Of a stretch of 23,221 bases of DNA, positions 18,201-23,221 are shown in pieces. The translations under genes and the position numbers were made by a program. Positions within the stretch are counted from its first letter, which is position 1. The number at the start of each line of letters is the position of its first letter. This stretch comes from Saccoglossus kowalevskii (Eukaryota; Hemichordata; Enteropneusta; Harrimaniidae). The stretch covers positions 113,417-136,637 of the forward strand of contig NW_003158234.1 of the NCBI RefSeq assembly GCF_000003605.2. Direction: 5' to 3'. The notes beneath the pieces are model-generated. The model was not told the DNA's origin, made no database searches, and saw only the letters and a program-made list of their open reading frames with translations.

Positions 18201-18728
18201 CAATGAATATGAAAATCAATATATCGCACAGATGATGAAATCAACATGTGGAAGCCAGCCATGTGACGACGAGTTTGCATGGATAGGTAAGGTTTACAGT
18301 GAGGTAACGCGAATATGTGAGGATGATTTCACAAACAAACACGCTTACATACTCATATACTAACATACATACATACATACATACTTTTATGAGTACATGT
18401 TCAGAATACATCAAAACAACTAATAAACCATAGTATCAGACTTGGGTGTGTCACATGTGACAGATGCATGAATTTTCTCACAACATAGAACTATATGTTT
18501 AGTTTGTGTTAACAGTACAAATACATACCAACAACCTTGTTGTTTGCAGGATATAATGACGACATAGAAGATTCATTTATACCAGAAGGTTCAGACTTTG
18601 ATAATTTGACACATGTTATGATTGAAGAACACAGTTGTGCCAGTATAAACATAACAAGTGAGACATGGTTAGTAGGAAATTGCAGCATGGTACATGGTTT
18701 TGTCTGTGAAATGAACAGCTTTCAGTAA
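6173..18728 (+). CDS. Gene B: secreted EGF-like/kringle/WSC/3xCTLD protein, 14 exons, 692 aa
   Basis: Joined exons: 6173-6271, 12991-13147, 14004-14279, 14791-15087, 15210-15373, 15669-15870, 15972-16052, 16295-16452, 17182-17344, 17519-17593, 17760-17786, 17896-17983, 18174-18286, 18550-18728. All introns are GT/AG, phases chain without conflict, and the total is 2079 nt. Approximate residues: signal peptide 1-22, EGF-like 38-82, kringle 90-174, WSC 185-271, CTLD1 284-422, CTLD2 431-556, CTLD3 564-690. About ten N-x-S/T sequons and no transmembrane segment after the signal suggest a secreted glycoprotein. Start 6173 was chosen because gene C keeps it while the in-frame ATG at 6155 is lost there. 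Kremen proteins share kringle-WSC but continue with CUB and a membrane anchor. Ligand and function are unknown; a recognition role is inference. An extra exon hidden in the gap of intron 1 cannot be excluded. Confidence 0.85.
6381..6389 (+). other. Possible conserved 9-nt micro-exon
   Basis: The string ttattccag|TTCATGTAA|gtaagtat looks like a complete micro-exon with acceptor and donor. It is conserved in gene C (21606-21614, TTCATGCAA). After exon 1 (phase 0) it would add a stop in B but Phe-Met-Gln in C. Both splice signals may be chance. Confidence 0.2.
8540..8640. repeat. Conserved intronic block shared by genes B and C
   Basis: This is similar to 22911-23010. The plus strand offers acceptor-like gccatcag and donor-like CTAA|gtgagt flanking about 70 bases with an open frame in both copies (GCAIEA..LLFILVLL). 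The minus strand is also open across it in both. It could be an alternative exon, a regulatory element or an old repeat. Confidence 0.35.
8700..8885. other. Intron stretch, nothing definite
   Basis: Both strands have short open frames. A plus frame from 8711 runs to 8995 but overlaps the longer minus-strand relic and has no motif. I see nothing supportable. Confidence 0.3.
8886..9315 (-). pseudogene. Unrecognised minus-strand coding relic, left half
   Basis: One minus frame stays open from the transposon edge to a stop at 8886-8888, about 140 codons, in an A+T-rich intron where chance ORFs are usually much shorter. Composition is protein-like (Trp, Cys, His spread; ..WLGSTRIWMDKRTFNV.., ..GTGHIICETMNVEYIL..). 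I cannot assign a family. Together with the decayed frame at 11305-11960 it may be the remainder of a mobile-element or host gene split by the foldback transposon. Confidence 0.35.
9316..9322. repeat. Left 7-bp target-site duplication (CTTAGAG)
   Basis: CTTAGAG directly precedes the left terminal inverted repeat, and the same 7 bases follow the right terminus at 11298-11304. Confidence 0.6.
9323..9504 (+). repeat. Left terminal inverted repeat with 3 palindromic subrepeats
   Basis: It contains three copies of the perfect 12-base palindrome ACTAGATCTAGT (9393-9404, 9416-9427, 9439-9450) on a 23-base period with GCTAAAATGGC spacers. The direct repeat AGTGCGAGTGGC brackets the array (9352-9363 and 9465-9476). 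Confidence 0.85.
9505..10092. other. Transposon interior, left of gap
   Basis: A 97-codon minus-strand open frame (9826-9533) and a shorter one running out of the gap (10092 to 9953) are the only coding hints. Neither shows a transposase signature that I can name. They could be remnants of the element's own gene, which would then be transcribed on the minus strand and continue into the gap. Confidence 0.35.
10093..10988. other. Assembly gap (896 N)
   Basis: A run of N lies between the two inverted termini of the transposon. The gap length may be an estimate. Open frames reported across it are artefacts of reading N as codons. The hairpin-forming termini or the repetitive nature of the element probably caused the assembly break. 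Confidence 0.99.
11094..11297 (-). repeat. Right terminal inverted repeat with 4 palindromic subrepeats
   Basis: This is the reverse complement of the left terminus, about 22 bases longer because it has four copies of ACTAGATCTAGT (11147-11158, 11170-11181, 11193-11204, 11216-11227) at a 23-base period. Copies differ in the spacer (GCACT.. versus GTACT..), so the arrays have diverged or been shuffled since insertion. Confidence 0.85.
11298..11304. repeat. Right 7-bp target-site duplication (CTTAGAG)
   Basis: It is a direct repeat of 9316-9322. The bases outside (ta.. left, at.. right) do not extend the match, and the preceding base differs (A versus C), so 7 bp is the better length than 8. 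Confidence 0.6.
11305..11960 (-). pseudogene. Decayed minus-strand coding relic, right half
   Basis: A single minus frame from about 11960 down to 11310 reads protein-like sequence interrupted by about six stop codons, with pieces such as NVQRLYTENNLILNRKLVYG and YIKEIYKHIIDKVGMNLKHV. Long stop-poor runs in one frame, with Lys/Glu/Ile-rich helical segments, suggest an old gene or transposon protein rather than random intron. Family not recognised. It is continuous in position with the open minus frame left of the transposon, though in a different frame. Confidence 0.3.
11961..12990 (+). other. Gene B intron 1, right end
   Basis: Low-complexity GT/G tracts lie at 12032-12076 (TG repeats, then a run of G). 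A tRNA B-box-like string GTTCGAACCCC occurs at 12663-12673 without a convincing A box or tRNA fold. The intron ends with a polypyrimidine tract and acceptor ctgttttttag at 12980-12990. No exon is seen. Confidence 0.45.
12991..13147 (+). CDS. Gene B exon 2: Cys-rich EGF-like module
   Basis: Acceptor ctgttttttag keeps phase 0 with exon 1; the later AG at 13006 would not. Donor CTTG|gtgagt, phase 1. Cys pattern C-x4-C-x5-C...C-x-C...C fits an EGF-like fold (CFAKPCHFPGTC .. ICLCHTD .. CNCD), with two or three additional Cys that could add a disulfide or form intermolecular links. No calcium-binding EGF signature is evident. Confidence 0.7.
13148..14003 (+). other. Gene B intron 2
   Basis: An 856-base A+T-rich intron. 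A short tandem ATTCACT ATTCACT lies near 13645. No exon or RNA gene is seen. Confidence 0.6.
14004..14279 (+). CDS. Gene B exon 3: kringle domain
   Basis: One phase 1-1 exon of 276 nt encodes an entire kringle with all six Cys (SECYFEDDG, GRMCQNW, HNFCRNPG, VWCYTMDP, FELCDV, EHCEQ). Hallmarks are YRG, CQNW, YPSDGLGDHNFCRNPG and WCYT. The Asp-x-Asp of lysine-binding kringles (NPDGD) is replaced by NPGRQ, so lysine or plasminogen-type ligand binding is not expected. NIT is a glycosylation sequon. A single phase-1 exon is the form expected of a shuffled module. Confidence 0.92.
14280..14790 (+). other. Gene B intron 3
   Basis: A 511-base A+T-rich intron with the acceptor tgtttttgtag. Its start extends the kringle frame by 30 codons, but the GT donor and the phase match to exon 4 favour splicing. 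No other feature is seen. Confidence 0.6.
14791..15087 (+). CDS. Gene B exon 4: WSC domain
   Basis: A phase 1-1 exon of 297 nt. It reads ISYLGCFEIY.. TPEMCVKDCAKYG.. VQCHCANGY.. LNCTTPCPGNGEFFCGG.. AVSVYHT, with the eight Cys of a WSC domain in the canonical order and the CPGN..CGG tail. WSC domains bind glycans in fungi and occur in Kremen and polycystin-1 in animals. Sequons NST and NCT are present. Directly following a kringle, it repeats the Kremen module order. Confidence 0.92.
15210..15373 (+). CDS. Gene B exon 5: CTLD1, first part
   Basis: Acceptor ttttttacag-type (tatttttacag), donor ACTCTG|gtgaga, phase 1 in and 0 out. It reads ESCVFGERSG.. GLCYHFSKKKFNWVESEQQC.. GGQLASIYD, the N-terminal Cys pair of long-form CTLDs, helix 1 with the first core Cys, and the LASI strand. 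Confidence 0.88.
15669..15870 (+). CDS. Gene B exon 6: CTLD1, middle
   Basis: Acceptor tattacag, donor GCATAA|gtaagt, phase 0 in and 1 out. It contains NYWIGATDIEREGIV, the WIG core, and ends near the inner Cys (PYPHCI). The long loop has no EPN or QPD triplet, so calcium-dependent sugar binding is not predicted. NES sequon. Confidence 0.85.
15972..16052 (+). CDS. Gene B exon 7: CTLD1, end
   Basis: Acceptor ccctttcag, donor CAGT|gtacgt, 81 nt, phase 1-1. It reads ..LHSIACTEKQFYVCSDA, the last two core Cys. WND is absent. It is too short for ORF finding and is supported by phase and domain completion. Confidence 0.82.
16295..16452 (+). CDS. Gene B exon 8: CTLD2, first part
   Basis: Acceptor tttttttctcag, donor ACACAT|gtaagt, phase 1 in and 0 out. 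It reads VPCGIENNGVSNGENCFKL.. DWHRANIACARYGGRLATIN. It has the same intron position as CTLD1, so CTLD1 and CTLD2 probably arose by internal duplication. Confidence 0.88.
16453..17181 (+). other. Gene B intron 8
   Basis: A 729-base A+T-rich intron. The only local oddity is a small G+C-rich inverted repeat, GGGGCCAGACCCC, near 17078-17090. No exon is seen. Confidence 0.55.
17182..17344 (+). CDS. Gene B exon 9: CTLD2, middle
   Basis: The acceptor gtgacctttag keeps phase 0 with exon 8. The stronger-looking ttatttctcag twelve bases on would break the frame. Donor GCAG|gtagtg, phase 1. It reads LFLRHQALLSGSTDDWWFGL.., the WIG-equivalent being WFG. No EPN/QPD and no inner Cys are present. NDT sequon. 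Confidence 0.8.
17345..17518 (+). repeat. Gene B intron 9 with (AATT)n tract
   Basis: A short intron with an AATT tetranucleotide microsatellite (about five units) near 17361-17382. Gene A has no equivalent sequence upstream of its matching exon. Confidence 0.6.
17519..17593 (+). CDS. Gene B exon 10: CTLD2, end
   Basis: Acceptor atccttgtag, donor GAGG|gtagct, 75 nt, phase 1-1. It reads EMNFDKNYLWLLV.. ENSYICQEG. It gives the final Cys but not the inner one, so CTLD2 lacks the inner disulfide. It is the paralogue of 1987-2061. Confidence 0.85.
17760..17786 (+). CDS. Gene B exon 11: 27-nt linker micro-exon
   Basis: Acceptor atttttcag, donor TATG|gtaaga, phase 1-1. It encodes DLEDTGCPYG across its boundaries and carries the first Cys of CTLD3. 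It is conserved in gene A (2202-2228). Confidence 0.8.
17896..17983 (+). CDS. Gene B exon 12: CTLD3, first part
   Basis: Acceptor tttcgttag, donor GAAAT|gtacgt, phase 1 in and 2 out. It reads GWTRFGNSCYYYLDG.. YNESLHLCE. The internal intron pattern (1, 2, 1) differs from CTLD1/2 (0, 1), so CTLD3 is of separate descent. Confidence 0.85.
18174..18286 (+). CDS. Gene B exon 13: CTLD3, middle
   Basis: Acceptor tttatacag, donor ATAG|gtaagg, phase 2 in and 1 out. It reads AGASLVVVNNEYENQY.. STCGSQPCDDEFAWIG, with an extra Cys pair ahead of the WIG core. Confidence 0.85.
18287..18549 (+). repeat. Gene B intron 13 with (ACAT)n tract
   Basis: A tandem ACAT/CATA tetranucleotide tract of about five units lies at roughly 18360-18383. 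This intron is 263 bases against 875 in gene A. Confidence 0.6.
18550..18728 (+). CDS. Gene B exon 14: end of CTLD3 and stop
   Basis: Acceptor ttgtttgcag, stop TAA 18726-18728. It reads GYNDDIEDSFIPEGSDF.. EEHSCASINITSETWLVGNC.. GFVCEMNSFQ. NLT, NIT and NCS sequons. No WND. The protein ends three residues after the CTLD, with no anchor. Confidence 0.9.
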
Positions 18729-21250
18729 AGGCATTTTTTCGTTATTTATTGTTCATGTAAACAAGTTTATTTTTCATTAGAAATTAGCGCGGAAATACTA
18801 AACATATATACACTGTGCTTCCCTTACAATGGAAGAGATACACCTTTTAAGGATTAGTAGAGGTTATTGCTATTGGAATTGCATAGCACATTTCTGAAGT
18901 AACATATTCTTTGAAACCCATCAAGTTATATATTTTTAGAAAGCCTTTTTTTCAAATAATATTAAATAAATATTCCAACAAAAAATAGAATTACGTGATT
19001 ACTGTGCAAATAGACAGGTGTTATTTTAGAAGAATTCGAAATAAGGCCACATAAATTATGTGTTTGGGACTTGGAGATACTATAAAAGGCTTGAATTCAA
19101 TTTCCCAGTTGGTTTACTGTTGCATGCATAGATTTTGACCGTATAATACTTTTTAAAAACATCGTCAACGTCAACAAATATTATACCCCATGTCAGAGTC
19201 CACAAAAGGGAGAGTTGTGTCGTATTTTCTAAAGTCAAGGAGACGAGATTAACTCTCTTGACTAACCCAAAATACCGATGTTTTCTTATGGGTGAAAAAT
19301 CACAAAAAAACAACACTTAACTGATTTACTCAAAATGCATTACCCTCTTAAACCATCGCTAAAATTGTTTTTCCAGTGAATGTTTGTTTTATGTATTCGC
19401 AGAAAAGAATGTGGGGAAAAAAGGTAAATTTGATATTTTCAAAGAACCTCTACTACAACCTTGAAATATATACATTTCAAATATACGGGGCAGTTATTGA
19501 GCGTTCCCCTTTGTTTGCTTCAAATGTATAAGTAAATGAGTATTGCTTGCCAACATTTTCAAAAATTAATAATTTGCCCATATTCAGTAGCATTTGTAGA
19601 CTTGTTGGAAACATATTGTAATCGTTTGATAGAATGATTTTGTTATTCTAGTTTAGATATGGTGTTACCCCCTCTCTTTTATAAAAACAAAGGGTAGCTT
19701 CACAGTTCCCATCGTTGTTACGAATTACATATTTACCCCTTACTACGGGACGGTGCTTTCAGATGATGTTGAGTTTTAACGCACACACAAAACAGAATGA
19801 CTATATTACTGCAATTTCATATAGTCATGAACGTGTTCGCTGTCAATACCACCAAGTGCTTTCATTTCTTCATATGTCTTGCCTAGCGATCGACAGGGCC
19901 GTCAGTTTGATGAACCGAGTAACACCTTAATAACCGTTATTCCGCGATGAAATTATTTTCTTTTGTAAAATATAACTTTTTAACCCTTGACAGTGCATTA
20001 ACGGAATAATCATTATCAGCTATCGATAAAATATTCAAAAACTTGTTTTTCAGTAGAAATAAATCAACACAAGAGGCCTCCGATAACAAAAAATGCGCAA
20101 ATAGTAGTAAACGTGCCTCTGCATTCTCCGTGAATTTCGTAACTTGCTATGATCAGGGTAAAGAAAAAACCTGTGGTTACTTTCAACAGTTTGCTGGAGT
20201 CTGATTAAAAACGTGTCTCAAAAACACCTTTACGTCAGTTTTTCGATATATATGTTCGACTCATAACGATAGAGTCAGTCAATTTAGAACTATCATGTAT
20301 GCTATTGGAAAGCATTTTTGAACAATTTAACTGAAAAGACGATTTTTTCATTGCTTATGAATATTAATTTATGCAAATGAGACAATTATTTCCACCAATC
20401 GTGTCATACAACCCCCCCCTGCCGTCTATATAGTTTCACTAAATATTTCTCCTTTATGGCAGAAACTAAGGATAAATGTGCACGCGAGCAAGCGTTCCTT
20501 TTGGATATTTGCCAAAACGAAAAGATGGCGCTGTTCAATACTTCTTATGCCGCTAATTCATAACTTACGGTTCGAAGGATACAATGCGTTTCAAATCGAA
20601 TATGGAATTAAATAATATAAGCGAATGGCGCAGCCAGAATTGTGTACATATATAAGGTACATTTAGACATAGTTATTTAAATTAAATGTATTTAATTGTC
20701 ATTCAAATATATTGTCAACATTTAAAAATGTTCATTAATCCTGGCTTGATCTGACTACCAGGAATAGCAAATGTAAAGAGGACTGATACAATTATTTCCT
20801 TTTACGACATTTCTGAGTCTTTTTGAACTGTTAAAATAACTGAATGTTTCTTAAGATTTCTTAAATGTACCACGCATATTCATTTTACTACGTATATACA
20901 TCTGTATTCAGTTCAATCAGGTGCCTCAATTATGAATGATCAAAATTTATAGACTTGTCTATATAAAAGTGCAATACTTTTCTTGTTCATATCAAAGATT
21001 ATTCGTAAATGGAATCCTTCATATCGAATATATTGGACTAACGCATTTTTTGTTGATGATTGAGTTGGGTCTAATTGTTTGTATATAAACATGAGCCTGT
21101 GACATTCTTTAATGAATTAAATGTAAATGTAACTTTAATATGTCTTGGTAAATTCTATGAATAAAGTATTAAAATCACGCTATTAGAATGTTTTCGACAA
21201 TTTCTTTGCACATGCAATTCACTGCTGTGACGTTTGCAGTCACCCTTCTT
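18729..21250. other. Intergenic region between genes B and C
   Basis: No gene is seen. A canonical AATAAA at 18965-18970 is a candidate poly(A) signal for gene B, about 240 bases past the stop. About 18810-19460 is absent from the A-B spacer, an insertion of roughly 0.65 kb whose ends carry the inverted 10-mer agtagaggtt (near 18857) / aacctctact (near 19444). A C-run lies near 20411. 20740-21390 closely tracks 5530-6170. Confidence 0.55.
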
Positions 21251-21251
21251 T

Positions 21252-21316
21252 GATATACATACTATGTGAGTGCATACACTGATTATAATTTACATATACG
21301 CATGCGCTCAGAGCTT
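21252..21316 (+). promoter_or_regulatory. Putative proximal promoter of gene C
   Basis: It matches 6056-6122 before gene B, including GATTATAAT (21281-21289) and CGCATGCGC (21299-21307). The following 75 bases up to the start codon differ more, with an insertion relative to B. Confidence 0.45.
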
Positions 21317-21392
21317 ATTATCACATTTTACAATCTTCGGCGACCACAAATATTGAAAAACTTATCTCCAAATTAGGACCACCGTCCAGATA

Positions 21393-21491
21393 ATGATGCG
21401 ACTTGAGCAATTCATCTTTTTCGGATTATTGCAATACATATATGTGTTTACCTGTGCAACTAATGAAATTGGAAGACGGTATCCTTCAAGA
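21393..21491 (+). CDS. Gene C exon 1: signal peptide (partial gene)
   Basis: Encodes 33 residues, MMRLEQFIFFGLLQYIYVFT followed by CATNEIGRRYPSR, aligning residue for residue with gene B exon 1. Donor AGA|gtgagt, phase 0. The rest of the gene lies beyond the window if its first intron is as long as in gene B. Confidence 0.75.
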
Positions 21492-23221
21492 GTGAGTGAG
21501 ATAAGAGTTTCATGTTTTATTTTATTATATTCTTATTGTTTCGATTGATAAAGGTGGCAGTGATTGGGATTGACTGACACTTAAACATTCGGTAATTTAT
21601 TCCAGTTCATGCAAGTAAGTATTTTAACTATTCTTTAAACTTTGTCAGCAAAAACAATTCTTGGCTTATCAATTTGTTTCAATTTGATTAGATTTCATTG
21701 TTGTTTTTCGGTAACATCGTATTATGTGCAATGTTATTCAATAGAACCATTGATCGTCTACATGTGTATATTTTATTTGAACCTCGACGATGCTAAATAA
21801 TGTACGGATGCTCTCATATGCGAGACATATGCCATACACATACATAGACGTACATTCAAATTATTTAAAATAGTTTCCATAGTTATAGTAGCAGGCTTGG
21901 TGGGAAGTACGTCGCAGTTGAATGAAGCAATGTATATAGTTATTGGAAATTAATCAGGACTTTTAGATCCAATTTATTTATCTGTGTCATCGCATTTGGA
22001 ATGTTTTATACACCCAGCCTTGGATGCAAATTAATCAACCAAATATATTCATTGTTTCAATGCAGCTATTGTATAAAGTTCAAGAATAATTAAGATAAAG
22101 TATCGCACAATACACCCGTCACCTCTTTTGGCGCTTTAAACACCAGTAAAACAAGTATCAATACTCGCCCATAATTACTCCGAATTAGAATATTGCAAAT
22201 AATAAGTTTTCATTTGTTATATAAACATTAAGTCCATCAACATAATCAATATTACCTATATCACAAAATACACCGTTTACCCCTTTGAGTCATTTGTTCT
22301 TTCCAGCATGGTTGTTGTGCCTTCGGCGAAGTACCGAGACGCATGGCTTAGTTCATGTCCCAGAATTCATTTTAGCTGAAGCCAGAAATTGTCGCGTCTT
22401 TTTGAACACATATTTTGCCTCGGCGCCGAGGTGCAAAAGTGTTTCGCAAAGGACGACACAACGCGTTGTAAAACTACCTGCGATGGTTTTTGCGGGGGGG
22501 GGGCAACATTTTGAGAAGATTGTTTTACAAAAAAATAAAATAAAAGGTCGCTATGCTAGGGCGGAGTTGATCCCTGAATATATACCCCTTCTTACTGTCA
22601 CCTCCCACTAACACAAGGCTATGACGGCTAGTTAGTGGCTTCAATCAAAATATCTGAGCATTTAAATTGAAAGACCGATCTTGTGGTTAATACAAATTAG
22701 TCACAATAACATATGGTTGATATGCCCTTGCAGTAACCAAATAATTTTGAAATGATCACAACATACATACCTGTTTTAGACACAACGTCTGGGCACGCAC
22801 AGTGTCTGTCCAGTCTTTGTGATGGCCTCTGTAATTATAAAAAGAATATGGCTTACCAGCCAAGGGTAGGCGGCAAGACGGTAACAAATAAAATTGCTCA
22901 GTTCAAATCCTCGTTCACCATCAGGGTGTGCTATAGAAGCTAATGGTACACGTGTTCCGTGCGAAACTCTTCTCTTTATTTTGGTCCTTCTAAGTGAGTT
23001 TTTTTGTCCTACTTGAGATTTAAGCGTTAAAAACCAGTTGTCACACGCAACGTAATATTACCGTAATTGGTATAGTACAGGTGTGATGGTTCAAATACCA
23101 AAATGGTAACAGTAACAGAAAGACTTCCCTGGCGGCGATGATAAAATACGAACACGGAGCCAACAGATGAGGTTTCAACTGGTACTGGTATTATTATACT
23201 CTGCAAACATCAAGTACAATA
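21492..23221 (+). other. Gene C intron 1 (start)
   Basis: Homologous to gene B intron 1 at 21492-21830, 22670-22880 and 22911-23010. About 21850-22660 has no match in B and is richer in G+C around 22300-22620, with a G run at 22494-22503 and a small hairpin (ccactaac .. gttagtgg, 22606-22639). It looks like an inserted repeat. The 108-codon open frame at 22285-22611 within it has no recognisable domain. Nothing certain after 23010. Confidence 0.5.

Noticed and set aside
22285-22611. 108-codon open frame in gene C intron 1
   Set aside because: It lies inside a copy-specific insertion, contains a G-run translation, and has no domain; probably repeat-derived.
23060-23100. Second B-box-like string GGTTCAAATACC
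   Set aside because: Isolated match without A box or acceptor stem.

Overview
The window is invertebrate (metazoan) nuclear DNA. It is A+T-rich, about two thirds by eye, with one 896-base assembly gap. Its coding sequence lies in short exons flanked by GT/AG introns, and those exons encode secreted extracellular modules: a Cys-rich EGF-like segment, a kringle, a WSC domain and C-type lectin-like domains (CTLDs). Nothing bacterial is visible (no operons, no Shine-Dalgarno-led long ORFs, no CRISPR). The species cannot be named from sequence alone.

The core of the window is a tandem array of paralogous plus-strand genes, called A, B and C here. Gene A enters from the left and is seen only as its last five exons (1987-3894). 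Gene B is complete (6173-18728). Its 14 coding exons join in frame with consistent splice phases to 692 codons plus a stop: signal peptide, EGF-like, kringle, WSC, CTLD1, CTLD2, CTLD3. Gene C begins at 21393 with a near-identical signal-peptide exon and runs out of the window. The first exons of B and C lie 15,220 bases apart. The 3' exons, intergenic DNA, proximal promoter and the start of intron 1 are all recognisable as duplicated, with several insertions or deletions of hundreds of bases between copies.

Region by region: 1-1300 holds a G+C-richer block of unknown origin, perhaps a decayed retroelement. At 1708-1986 there is a possible frame-broken CTLD relic directly before the first clear exon of gene A. 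1987-3894 is the 3' end of gene A, and 3895-6172 is intergenic with a conserved promoter-like block near 6056-6122. 6272-12990 is the 6.7-kb first intron of gene B. It contains a foldback-type transposon (9323-11297) with about 0.2-kb inverted termini made of 23-bp palindromic subrepeats, flanked by a 7-bp target duplication and spanning the gap. The transposon seems to sit inside an older decayed minus-strand coding relic. 12991-18728 carries gene B exons 2-14, 18729-21392 is intergenic, and 21393-23221 is gene C exon 1 with part of its first intron.

Biologically, the array encodes soluble, probably heavily N-glycosylated multi-domain lectin-like proteins. The kringle-WSC pair recalls the Kremen family, but three CTLDs follow instead of a CUB domain and a membrane anchor. 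The CTLDs lack the EPN/QPD and WND calcium-sugar motifs and the kringle lacks the usual Asp-x-Asp lysine-binding pair, so these look like protein-protein or non-classical ligand-binding modules. A recognition or immune role is an inference from family type and tandem duplication only.
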